This document shows, piece after piece, positions 24,777 through 33,700 of a DNA stretch of 64,000 nucleotides; the first letter of the stretch is position 1; the number at the start of each line of letters is the position of its first letter. The translations under genes were made by a program, and so were the position numbers. The notes under the pieces were generated by a model. The model saw only the letters and a program-made list of their open reading frames with translations. It searched no databases and was not told the DNA's origin. This DNA comes from Actinomadura rudentiformis (GTDB lineage Bacteria > Actinomycetota > Actinomycetes > Streptosporangiales > Streptosporangiaceae). The stretch spans positions 248,001-312,000 of the forward strand of contig NZ_WBMT01000011.1 in assembly GCF_008923185.1 (NCBI RefSeq), in the 5' to 3' direction.

Positions 24777-25430
24777 ATGACCATAAAGGGATGGCAGCGG
24801 GCCGTCGTCATCGCGGGCGTCAGTGCCGCGTCGATGTCGGCGGCCACCGCGGCGGTCGCCGATGAGACGCCCTCCGTGCCCTCCGCCGCGGTCAATGATG
24901 TGGCGCCTTCCGCGTCACTCGCCGCGGCGCCCCAGGACGGTGGCGGACAAAAGCTCCCACCGGGTTATTTCATTTACGGCACAACTCTCTACAACGCCCA
25001 GAAAAAGGCCGTCGCATTGCCCGAAGGATGGGCCGTCAACGCGGGCGTGATCTACGACGCGAACGGCAAGGTCGCCGCCATCGCGTACAAACCTTCCACG
25101 GGCGCCGCGACTCCGCTGAGCGGCACGGCCCAGGCCGGCGAGGCCAAGGCAGCCGGCGGACGATGCGCGGAGCGAGCGGAGAGCGGCAACAAGAGCTTTC
25201 TCGGCGGCCTCGTCGGCGGGCTCTTCTGTCTCGTGGGCGGCGTCACACATGCGGTCTTCGGGACGGAAGGCCTGCTCGGGTTCGAACCGGCCGAGCCCGA
25301 GAGCGAGCTCCAGGTCGACCCGGTCGCCCCGCAGAGCGTGCCCCAGGACGACCAGGGCGTTCCCCAGACCGACGCGAGCGTGTCCCAGACCGATCAGATC
25401 GAGCCCCAAAGCGAGCTCCAGCTCGACTGA
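24777..25430 (+). CDS. Secreted protein of unknown function
   Basis: A 217-residue protein with a Sec signal peptide (basic MTIKGWQR, hydrophobic core, AVA cleavage site near residue 28). The mature part has an Ala/Pro-rich stretch, a compact central segment (LPPGYFIYGTTLYNAQKKAV to VIYDANGKVAAIAYKPST), two cysteines (in RCAER and GLFCLVGG) around a Gly-rich hydrophobic stretch, and a C-terminal tail rich in acidic residues, Gln and Pro with an imperfect repeat (PQSVPQDDQ, VPQTDASVSQTDQ, PQSELQ). ATG 24777 follows GGAGAAGAGC. I do not recognise a family. It may be surface-exposed and disulphide-bonded. Confidence 0.75.
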   Translation: MTIKGWQRAVVIAGVSAASMSAATAAVADETPSVPSAAVNDVAPSASLAAAPQDGGGQKLPPGYFIYGTTLYNAQKKAVALPEGWAVNAGVIYDANGKVAAIAYKPSTGAATPLSGTAQAGEAKAAGGRCAERAESGNKSFLGGLVGGLFCLVGGVTHAVFGTEGLLGFEPAEPESELQVDPVAPQSVPQDDQGVPQTDASVSQTDQIEPQSELQLD

Positions 25431-25486
25431 CCCTGCGTTCGAAGCCCTTCATGGCCGCCCCATCGCGCTCGCGTGATGGGGCGGCC

Positions 25487-25969
25487 TCATGCACGGCGGG
25501 CCTGGGTGACGTCGAACGCGGCGGCGGCCAGGGCCAGCACCGGGAAGACGACCTGGGCGGGCAGCCGGTAGACCGCGCGTTCCGTCTGCTCGATCAGACC
25601 GGCGCCGGAAAGCGCCTTGAGGTGGTGGTAGAGCTGGCCGGTCGAGTTGAGTTCCAGCTCCGACTGCAGCTCGTTCACCGTGCGAGGCCCGGTCAGCAGC
25701 AACCGCAGCACCTCGAACCGGGCGGGATGCCCGGCGGCCTGAAGCACGGCGGCCAGCGGGCCTGCCGGGAGCTTGAGCAGCTCGCCGGGGGTGCGGACCA
25801 CTTCCCACGTCCACTCGTAACCGCCCAGGCGCGCGTCGCCGCCGTACCGCAGCTGGCCGGTGTCGTCGGCGGCCGCGCGTCCGGGTGTCGCGGACGGGCC
25901 GGACAGCCGCGCTTCGAGCTCCGCCACGCGGGCCTCGAGCGCGCTCAGCCGATCGTCTGTCGTGGACAT
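25487..25969 (-). CDS. ArsR-like winged-helix regulator with N-terminal coiled coil
   Basis: A 160-residue regulator. Residues 5-22 form a short coiled coil (DRLSALEARVAELEARL). The winged helix begins near residue 70: LAAVLQAAGHPARFEVLRLL, TVNELQSELELNSTGQLYHH as recognition region, then LKALSGAGLIEQTERAVYRL. No metal-binding CVC motif was seen, so the signal is not obviously a metal. ATG 25969 has a GGGGGG ribosome site. The gene is divergent from the DUF6069 membrane protein at 26277, a possible target. The 307-nt gap between them (25970-26276) must contain both promoters; I see no gene in it. Confidence 0.82.
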   Translation of the reverse strand: MSTTDDRLSALEARVAELEARLSGPSATPGRAAADDTGQLRYGGDARLGGYEWTWEVVRTPGELLKLPAGPLAAVLQAAGHPARFEVLRLLLTGPRTVNELQSELELNSTGQLYHHLKALSGAGLIEQTERAVYRLPAQVVFPVLALAAAAFDVTQARRA

Positions 25970-26276
25970 CCCCCCACGGTAGTCGGCAATTCCGTAATTG
26001 CGGCAGACCCCAGGTCGGGCCCGGCATCGAGGCCCTGCGAAGCGTGGCGAAAGACGACAAATTGGGGAACGAGGGGGAGTGTTCCCGAACGGTCCCGGGT
26101 AGCACTCTCTCGTCGCACCGGGGGGAGGGATCATGGGTGAGACGCCGTTCGGACCGTCCTTCGACGGCCGTCTGCCGGGAAACAGCGGCGGCCGGCAGGT
26201 CCCCTGTTCACGTTCACGGGCCTGGCAGCGATCGTTCCGCTGCCGGACGTCGATCCCGCCCACCGGAGTCCTCCCG

Positions 26277-26795
26277 ATGAGGAGGTTCGACGAGTTCGTC
26301 GCGCTGCACGACTCGCTGACGGCCCGGCCGGACGTCGATCTCCGCCGCCTGTGGGCCTGCGGCGTGGGCACCGCGTTCGTCGCCGCCGGACTGGCGTTCA
26401 CCTGGATCCTCGTTCTGCGCGGCCTCTTCGGCATCGCCGTCCCGGCCGGCGGCAGCGCCCTGGACCCCGAAGCCGCAGCGGGCACCTACGCGGCGTGCAC
26501 CGCGATGGCGGCGTTCCAGGCCACCGCGCTCCTGCATGTGCTCACCGCGGTGGCGGCACGGCCGGTCCGCGCGTTCTGCTGGATCGCCGGCCTCGCCGTG
26601 CTGATCATGTCGCTCATGCCGCTCACACTGCGCGGCTCGTTCGACGTCGCCGCGGCCACCGGCGGTCTCAACCTCGTCGGCGGGTCCCTCATCATCGCCC
26701 TGCTGGCGACGGTCACCGCCCTGTCGCTGCGCCGGCGCAGGCCGCCCCCGCCGCCGCCGTCACCTCGTCCGCCCCTCCTGCCCGGAGGCTGGTGA
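26277..26795 (+). CDS. DUF6069-like membrane protein
   Basis: A 172-residue protein with four membrane helices (about residues 27-48, 68-93, 98-118, 128-148) and a short Pro/Arg-rich tail (RRRRPPPPPPSPRPP). The pattern RRLWACGVGTAFVA, then ALLHVLTAVAARP and FCWIAGLAVLIMSLMPLT resembles the actinobacterial DUF6069 family. Function unknown. ATG 26277 is preceded by GGAG at 8 nt; the open frame upstream to 26133 would add a non-hydrophobic, unconserved leader. It is probably controlled by the divergent ArsR-like gene. Confidence 0.78.
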   Translation: MRRFDEFVALHDSLTARPDVDLRRLWACGVGTAFVAAGLAFTWILVLRGLFGIAVPAGGSALDPEAAAGTYAACTAMAAFQATALLHVLTAVAARPVRAFCWIAGLAVLIMSLMPLTLRGSFDVAAATGGLNLVGGSLIIALLATVTALSLRRRRPPPPPPSPRPPLLPGGW

Positions 26796-26813
26796 CCCGG
26801 CCCGGCCCCCGAG

Positions 26814-26876
26814 ATCAGCCGTCCGAGGGATCAGCCGGCCGAGGGATCAGCCGTCCGAGGGATCGGCCGTCCGGGC
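26814..26876. repeat. 16-bp tandem repeat, four copies
   Basis: ATCAGCCGTCCGAGGG repeated at 26814, 26830 (one change), 26846 and 26862 (degenerate). It fills the gap between the convergent DUF6069 and universal stress protein genes. Confidence 0.88.
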
Positions 26877-26877
26877 A

Positions 26878-27327
26878 TCAAGGGACCACGGTCACCGGCC
26901 ACCGGCCCGTCCTGACCAGACGTACCGCCACTGAGCCGACCAGCCGGTGGCCCGCCTGCGCCGATGCGCCGACCACCACCGCGTCGGCCTTCCTCTCGTC
27001 GGCGACCCGGGCCAGCACCTGGTACGGGTCGCCGTGCTCGGTGACGAACTCGTAGCGGACGGCGGCCCGCTGGGCGGCCCGTTCGAGCTCCTCGCGCAGC
27101 TCCGCGGCGACCTGCTCGCCCGCCTCGTGCATCGCCGCCGCGCCTCCCGGCGTGAGGGTGGACAGCGTGGCCAGCGGCGAGACGTGCACCAGGACGAGCT
27201 GCGCGTCGCTGCGCCGGGCCAGTCCCCAGGCGTACGCGGCGGCGCGCAGGGAGGTCTCCGAGCCGTCCACGCCCGTGACGATCACCCGTGGCCCATCGGT
27301 TCCCAGCTCGAACGGCGCCTCGCCCAT
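26878..27327 (-). CDS. Universal stress protein (UspA family)
   Basis: A 149-residue UspA protein. The N-terminal strand RVIVTGVDGSETSLRAAAYA and the C-terminal ATP-binding pattern VVVGASAQAGHRLVGSVAVR (G-x2-G-x9-G[ST]-like: GASAQAGHRLVGSV) are conserved, so nucleotide binding is likely. It is cytosolic. ATG 27327 with GAGGTG upstream. It is 43 nt downstream of the RelA/SpoT gene on the same strand, so the two are probably co-transcribed as a stress pair. Confidence 0.92.
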   Translation of the reverse strand: MGEAPFELGTDGPRVIVTGVDGSETSLRAAAYAWGLARRSDAQLVLVHVSPLATLSTLTPGGAAAMHEAGEQVAAELREELERAAQRAAVRYEFVTEHGDPYQVLARVADERKADAVVVGASAQAGHRLVGSVAVRLVRTGRWPVTVVP

Positions 27328-27370
27328 GTGATCACCTCGAAGGCCAGCGTATGCCCGCGCCCGGCTCCGG

Positions 27371-29056
27371 TCAGGCCCGGGTGAAACGGGAGAGCAGGTC
27401 GTCCAGCCCCACCGAGCCCAGGGTGAGCGCCGCGTACATCTCGTCGGGCTCGGTGTAGCCCAGATCCCTGGCCACCGCCAGGGAGTCGCCGTGGGCCTCG
27501 GCGGCCAGCAGGTCCACCTCGCGGCCGGCGAGCGCCAGGACAAGGCGCCGCCGCCCCGCGACCGCGGCCTCTTCGGCACGTTGCCGGGCGAGCCACTGCT
27601 GGATGTGCACCCGCGCCGGAGCGGTGACCGCGAACCGCAGCCAGTCCGCGGAGGGCACGCTGTCGGGGTCGGTGAGGATCTCCACCACGTTCCCGCTGCG
27701 CATCTCGGCCGACAGGGCGGCGAGCCTGCCGTTGACGAGGGCGCCGATGCTGCGATCTCCGGTCTCGGTGGCCAGCGCGTACGCGAAGTCGAGGGCGGTC
27801 GCCCCCGCGGGCAGCGTGACGACCTCACCGGCCGTCGTGAACACCGCGACGTTGCCCGATGCCAGGTCGGCGCGCAGCCCGGCGAGGAACTCCGCCGACG
27901 GCACGTCCGACTGCCAGGCCAGCAGGCGGCTCAGCCACACCAGGTCGCGGCGGCCGGCGACGGTGTCGGCGGTGGCCACGCCGTTGCCGGCGTCGCGGAT
28001 GTGCGCCACGATCCCGTACTCGGCCACCGGGTGCATGGCGCGGCTGCGGATGATGACGTCGAACAGGTCGCCGTCCGTGCTGATCACACGGGTGTGCAGC
28101 GACTGGTACAGGTTGGCCTTGGGCAGCGCGATGAAGTCCTTCACCCGCCCCTGCACCGGGTGCAGGGCCGCGTGCACCGCACCCAGGGCGATGTAGCAGT
28201 CCTGGTCGTCGCCGTCGACGAGGAGCAGCAGGCGGGCCGCCTCGTTCGGGCGCAGGCCCGCCACGTCGCCGTCCCGCTCGCGGTGCACGGCGTACACATG
28301 CCGCGGGCGGATCTCGATCCGGCCCCGGATCCGCTGCTCGGCGAGGGCGGCCCGCAGCCGGGCCAGCGTGGGGCCGAAGGCGGCGCCGGTCCCGGACAGT
28401 GCGGATCTGAGGGCCCGGGCGGCCGCCGCGTATTGCTCGGGCTCGCGCGCCGCGAAGGCGAGGTCGTCCATCTCCCGCTTGAGCACGTGGATGCCCAGGC
28501 GTTCGGCGAACGGCACCAGCAGTTCGAGCGACGCCTCCGCGTACCGTGCCTGTTTGTGCGGCGGCTGGTAGCCCAGGGTGCGCAGGTTGTGCAGCCGGTC
28601 GGCCAGCTTGATCACCAGTACCCGCAGGTCGGCGGCGGCCGACAGCACGATCTTGCGGAGCGTCTCGGCCTCGGCGCGCTCGCCCCACTTCCCGCCGTCC
28701 AGCTTGGTGACGCCGTCGACCAGGACCGCGACCTCCTCGCCGAAGTCCGCCCGTACCTCGCCGATCGTGTACGGGGTGTCCTCGACGGTGTCGTGCAGGA
28801 GCGCGGCCAGCAGCGTCGTGGAGTCCAGCCCCATCCCCGCGAGGATGATGGCCACCGCCAGCGGATGGGTGATGTAGGGGGCACCCGACTTGCGCAGCTG
28901 CCCCCGGTGGAGGCGCTCCGCGACCTCGTACCCGCGCAGCAGCTCGGCCTCGTCGCCTGCCGGGCAGGCGGACCGGTGCGCGGCCAGCAGTGGCGCCATC
29001 GCGGACCGGACGGCATCGGACCGGACGGCATCGGAACGCCACGGTTTGAGGGTCAT
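27371..29056 (-). CDS. RelA/SpoT-family protein with intact HD domain and eroded synthetase
   Basis: A 561-residue protein with HD hydrolase, synthetase-like and TGS domains but no C-terminal ACT/zinc-finger region, shorter than the 750-850 residues usual for Rel. The HD domain is complete (THPLAVAII, LLHDTVEDT with His88-Asp89, LVIKLADRLHNLRTL). In the synthetase region RPRHVYAVHRE and VKDFIALPKANLYQSLHT are kept, but the segment equivalent to YDLVGIRVLV reads RPNEAARLLLLV and ELQIRT reads DVIIRS, so two key residues for pppGpp synthesis look changed. TGS follows (VAVFTTAGEVVTLPAGATAL). ATG 29056 has AGGGGG upstream. Likely a (p)ppGpp hydrolase or regulatory paralogue; the main Rel would be elsewhere. 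Confidence 0.88.
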   Translation of the reverse strand: MTLKPWRSDAVRSDAVRSAMAPLLAAHRSACPAGDEAELLRGYEVAERLHRGQLRKSGAPYITHPLAVAIILAGMGLDSTTLLAALLHDTVEDTPYTIGEVRADFGEEVAVLVDGVTKLDGGKWGERAEAETLRKIVLSAAADLRVLVIKLADRLHNLRTLGYQPPHKQARYAEASLELLVPFAERLGIHVLKREMDDLAFAAREPEQYAAAARALRSALSGTGAAFGPTLARLRAALAEQRIRGRIEIRPRHVYAVHRERDGDVAGLRPNEAARLLLLVDGDDQDCYIALGAVHAALHPVQGRVKDFIALPKANLYQSLHTRVISTDGDLFDVIIRSRAMHPVAEYGIVAHIRDAGNGVATADTVAGRRDLVWLSRLLAWQSDVPSAEFLAGLRADLASGNVAVFTTAGEVVTLPAGATALDFAYALATETGDRSIGALVNGRLAALSAEMRSGNVVEILTDPDSVPSADWLRFAVTAPARVHIQQWLARQRAEEAAVAGRRRLVLALAGREVDLLAAEAHGDSLAVARDLGYTEPDEMYAALTLGSVGLDDLLSRFTRA

Positions 29057-29341
29057 CAACGCACCCCCTGGCTGCCGGCCCGTAGCACGACTGCTACGGC
29101 GTGTGACGACATTATGCGCGATGCCGCCGCCCGGGCGGAACGCCGGGCCCCGCCCGGATTTCCCGCCCGTCAGCAATGACCGGCCGGTCGTCTGGACGCC
29201 ACTTTTCGGTCGGGGCCGTCAAGACGATTTAACACACGCTTCACGGACGGATGATATGAGTCTCGCCGAAATCGGTGTACAAAATACTTGAAAGACGGGA
29301 ACGACTTTGATCCCTCCCCGAATGGAGATGTTGAAAACCCA

Positions 29342-30442
29342 ATGATTCCTTCCCCTCGGAGTCTGCGAGCCGCCGCGTCCAACGTGACCCGCAAACTGTT
29401 GTACGGGCATGTCGCCGACCTGCGCCCGATGGCCACGGTCGTGATCGACGACGGGTCCGCGCGGTCGGTCCATCGCTACCGGTCTCCCGAGGGGGTCGTT
29501 CCGGCCGGCCCGCCGGTGCTGTTCGTGCCGCCGCCCGCCGCGCCCGCCCGCTGCTATGACCTCCGCCGCGGGTGCAGCCTCGCCGAGCACGTGGTCAACG
29601 CGGGCCGGCTCAGCTACCTGCTGGATTACGGCCCGACCGGCCACGCCGACCGTGACCTGGGCTTCGAGAAATGGGTCGGGGAGATCCTGCCGGGTGCGAT
29701 CCGCAGGGTCAGCGAGGATGCCGGCGGCCAGCCCGTACAGCTGGTGGGCTGGTGTCTCGGAGGCCTCTGCTCGCTGCTCGCGGCGGCAGGCGACCCGGAG
29801 TTGCCGATCGCCTCGGTGGCGGTGATCGCCACCCCGGTCGACATCCGGCGGGTGCGCCTGGCCGCCCCGCTGCGCCCGCTGTCCTGGGCCGCCAGGGGCA
29901 TGGAGGTGAACGTCTTCAACGCATTGTTCGGCGGAGTGCCTCGGCCCCTGGCCGAGCGCACTTATCAACTCGTCGGGCTGGACAAATACGTGTTGCGCCC
30001 TTACGCCCTCCTGACCAATCTCAACAATGTTGAGTTTCTAGCTCAGATCGAAGCGGTCGATCACTTTGCCAACACCATGCTCACCTATCCGGGCCGTACG
30101 ATCGAAAAGCTTTACTCGGCCCTATTGCGCGAGAACGCCCTGATGGCGGACGGGATCGAGGTCGGCGGCCGCCGCGTCCACCTCAGCGAGGTCCGGGTGC
30201 CGGTTCTGGCCATCGCCGGCCGCGGCGACGCCCTGGCGCCCGTCACATCGGTCCACCCGCTCACCCGTCTTCTCTCCGGATCCGAGCGGGTCCGCTTCGA
30301 ACTCGCCCCCGGCGGCCACCTCGGCGTTCTCACCGGCCGTTCGGCCCGCTCCACCACCTGGTCCCACCTGGACCGCTGGCTGGACGAAGGCATCGTCCGG
30401 CACGGCATCCGTCGCTCCCGCCGGGAGGCCCTGCCCGTCTGA
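29342..30442 (+). CDS. PhaC-like alpha/beta-hydrolase with Cys nucleophile
   Basis: A 366-residue protein resembling class III poly(hydroxyalkanoate) synthase-type hydrolases. The nucleophile elbow is VGWCLGGLCSLL, a G-x-C-x-G lipase-like box with Cys138, as in PhaC; the rest of the triad is plausible in VLAIAGRGDALAP (Asp) and APGGHLGVL (His). It also has PVLFVPPPAAPARCYDL near the oxyanion strand. ATG 29342 is the best start, with GGAG rather far upstream; TTG 29288 is an alternative. Segments near 29940-30130 are less GC-rich than neighbours. It precedes the lipid PKS operon by 310 nt, in the same direction; it could transfer or polymerise acyl chains, but membership in the operon is uncertain. 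The 285-nt gap 29057-29341 before it holds the divergent promoters. Confidence 0.75.
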   Translation: MIPSPRSLRAAASNVTRKLLYGHVADLRPMATVVIDDGSARSVHRYRSPEGVVPAGPPVLFVPPPAAPARCYDLRRGCSLAEHVVNAGRLSYLLDYGPTGHADRDLGFEKWVGEILPGAIRRVSEDAGGQPVQLVGWCLGGLCSLLAAAGDPELPIASVAVIATPVDIRRVRLAAPLRPLSWAARGMEVNVFNALFGGVPRPLAERTYQLVGLDKYVLRPYALLTNLNNVEFLAQIEAVDHFANTMLTYPGRTIEKLYSALLRENALMADGIEVGGRRVHLSEVRVPVLAIAGRGDALAPVTSVHPLTRLLSGSERVRFELAPGGHLGVLTGRSARSTTWSHLDRWLDEGIVRHGIRRSRREALPV

Positions 30443-30463
30443 CGGTCTCACCGTTCACGATCT

Positions 30464-30542
30464 GACCTGCCCTGCCCGACCTGCCCTGCCCGACCTGCCC
30501 TGCCCGACCTGCCCTGCCGACCTGCCCCGTCTGACCTGCTCC
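30464..30542. repeat. 14-bp tandem repeat, five to six copies
   Basis: GACCTGCCCTGCCC at 30464, 30478 and 30492, then progressively altered copies to about 30542. It begins 21 nt after the PhaC-like stop. The remainder of the 310-nt gap to 30752 includes an ATCTGGGTGATCC segment near 30615 and presumably the PKS promoter. Confidence 0.88.
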
Positions 30543-30752
30543 CCGGATCCGTGGGGTCAACGAACCCCCAAGGGACGCTCTGGAGCCTGCAATCGGCACC
30601 ACCCGGGGTGTGTCATCTGGGTGATCCTAAAGTCACTGACCGTATTGTTGCCCGGCGTCGCGGGCCCGTGTGCCCGCGACCCAGCAACAACGACCCCCGG
30701 CAGAGGGGGCACGGCAGGGTTTCTAGCCGCGCCGGCCAGAAGGGTCATCTGG

Positions 30753-33700
30753 ATGCGCGGACGTCGGGGGGCGTGGATGACGGCTGACAAGGGCCAGACC
30801 GGACCGGACGTGCGGGGCCGTGCGCAGGGCGAGATCATCGGAATCGGCCCCTTCGGCCGGCCGTCGCCCCAGCTGGTGGCCGCCGTCGCCCGGGCCGGTG
30901 GGCTCGGTGTGCTCGATCTCGGCCTGGACCGTGACAGGGCCCGGTACGCGCTCGCCGAGGTCGGCCGGTGGTGGAAGGGGACCTTCGGGGTCCGGGTGCC
31001 GGCCGGTTGCGGAGCGCACCCCGAGGACCTTCCCGGCGCCGTCGACACGGTCGTGATGGACGCCGCGGTCCGGTACGCGACGGAAGGGGACCCGGCGGAG
31101 TACGCCAAGGGACGCAGGCTGCTGGTCGAGGTCGTGGATCCGGAGGACGTGGTCACGGCCCTGCGGTTTCCCGGCGTGTCGGGGCTCATCGCCCGCGGCT
31201 GCGAGGCCGGGGGGCGGGTCGGGGAGCTGACCACGTTCGTTCTCCTCCAGCAGCTGCTCGCCGACGCGCGGGTCAACGTGCCGGTCTACGCGGCCGGCGG
31301 AATCGGTCCGCACACGGCCGCGGCGGCCATGGTGGGCGGCGCGGCGGGCGTTGTGCTCGACGTCCAGTTCGCCCTGGTGCGGGAGATGGACCTCCCTGCG
31401 GACGTCGTGAGCGCGCTGGCCGCGATGGACGGCAGCGAGACGAAGGTCGTCCGGCGGCACCGGGTCTACACGCGGCCGGATCTCCCCGACATCGACCTGG
31501 ACGGCCTCGACCTGGCCGGAATCAATGCCCGCCTGGGCGCGAAGGGACTGCGGCACGAGTTGCTGCCCGTCGGCCAGGACGGTGCCCTGGCCTCGGCGCT
31601 GGCCGAGCGCTACAAGACGGCCGGCGGCATCGTGCAGGCCGTACGGGAGCAGATCGCCGTGCACATCCGTGCCGCCGTACGCGCCGAGCCGCTGGCTCCG
31701 AGGGACAATCCTCCGGGTTCTTCCATCGCCCGTGAATACCCGGTCGTGCAGGGACCGATGACGCGGGTCAGCGACCGGTCCGCGTTCGCCGCCGCGATCG
31801 CGCAGGACGGCGGCCTGCCGTTCCTGGCGCTCGCCCTGATGGGCGGCGACGAGGTTCGGCAGTTGCTCCTGGAGACCGCCGAACGGCTCGGTGACCGGCC
31901 CTGGGGGGTGGGCATCCTCGGTTTCGCCCCGCCTCGGCTGCGGGAGGCGCAGCTCGCCGCGGTGCACGAGGTCAAGCCGCCCTACGCGCTGATCGCGGGT
32001 GGGCGGCCACCCCAGTCGGCCCCGCTGGAGGACGCCGGGATCAGCACGTACCTGCACGTCCCGTCACCGGGACTGCTGGAGCGTTTCCTGAGCGAGGGGG
32101 CGCGCAAGTTCGTCTTCGAGGGGCTGGAGTGCGGCGGCCATGTCGGGCCGCGCGCCAGCTTCCCGCTCTGGGACGCGCAGATCGACCGGCTGCTGACGTT
32201 CGCCGCCGAGAACCCCGGAGCGGCCGCCGAGATGTCGGTGCTGTTCGCGGGCGGCATCCATGACGAACGTTCCGCCGCCATGGTCTCCGCCCTGGCGGGA
32301 CCGCTGGCCGAGCACGGCGCCGACATCCGCGTCCTGATGGGCACCGCGTACCTGTTCACGTACGAGGCGGTCGCGGCGGGGGCGATCCTGCCGGGCTTCC
32401 AGCGCGCCGCCATCGAGTGCGACCGGACCACGCTGCTGGAGACCTCGCCCGGCCACGCGACCCGATGCGCGCGGACGCCCTATGTGCAGGAGTTCGAGGA
32501 GGCCCGGCGGGAGCTGGAGGCCGCCGGTGCCGGTCGCAAGGAGATGTGGGCCAAGCTGGAGGAGCTCAACCTCGGCAGGCTGCGCATCGCCGCCCGGGGG
32601 CTGCGCCGCGCGGGTGCCCAGGGCGACCTGGAGATGGTCGAGGCCGGCGAGCAGCGCCGCGAGGGCATGTACATGATCGGCCAGGTGGCCGCGCTGCGCT
32701 CGGCCACCACCAGCATCACCGGCCTGCACGAGCAGGTGACGACCGGGGCGACCTCCTTCCTCGCGGCGCGGGCGGTCACGCTCGGGATCGAGACCGGGGA
32801 GGCGGCGCCGGCGGTGGCGGCGGCTCCCGCGGACATCGCGATCGTCGGCATGGGCTGTGTCTTCCCCGGCGCCCGCGACCTCGGCGAGTACTGGGCCAAC
32901 ATCGTCGGCGGGGTGGACGCGGTCACCGAGGTCCCCATCGAACGCTGGGATCCAGAGGTCTACTACGACCCGGCGGCGGGACGGCACGACTCGGGCACCA
33001 AGACTCCGTCCAAGTGGGGCGGCTTCCTGCCCGACATCCCGTTCGACGCCTGTGCCTACGGCATCCCGCCCAACTCGCTCGCCAGCGTCGAGCCGATGCA
33101 GCTGCTGTCGCTGGAGGTGGCGGCGCGGGCGCTGTCCGACGCGGGCTACGCCGACCGGGCGTTCGACCGTTCCCGGACCTCGGTCTTCTTCGGGGCCGAG
33201 GCGGGCACCGATCTCGGCACCGCCTACAGCGCCCGCGCGATCCTGCCCAAGTACTTCGGCGAGGTGCCCGAGGAACTGGACGCGCAGCTGCCGCGGCTGA
33301 CCGAGGACTCGTTCCCCGGCGTGCTCACCAACGTGATCGCCGGCCGTATCGCCAACCGGCTCAACCTCGGCGGCGCCACCTACACCGTCGACGCGGCCTG
33401 CGCGGCGTCGCTGGCCGCGCTCGACGCCGCCTGCAAGGAACTCGTCGCCGGGACGAGCGACATGGTGCTGTGCGGCGGCGCCGACCTGCACAACGGGATC
33501 TACGACTACCTGCTCTTCTCGTCGGTGCACACGCTGTCGCCCAGCGGCCGGTGCGCGACGTTCGACGCCGGCGCCGACGGCATCGCGCTGGGGGAGGGCG
33601 TCGCCTGCGTGGTGCTCAAGCGGCTGGCGGACGCCGAACGCGACGGGGACCGGATCTACGCGGTCATCAAGTCCGTGGCGGCGTCCAGCGACGGCCGTTC

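Noticed and set aside
30464..30542. CRISPR or transposon end
   Set aside because: Simple head-to-tail 14-bp repeat with no spacers, no inverted ends, no transposase nearby.
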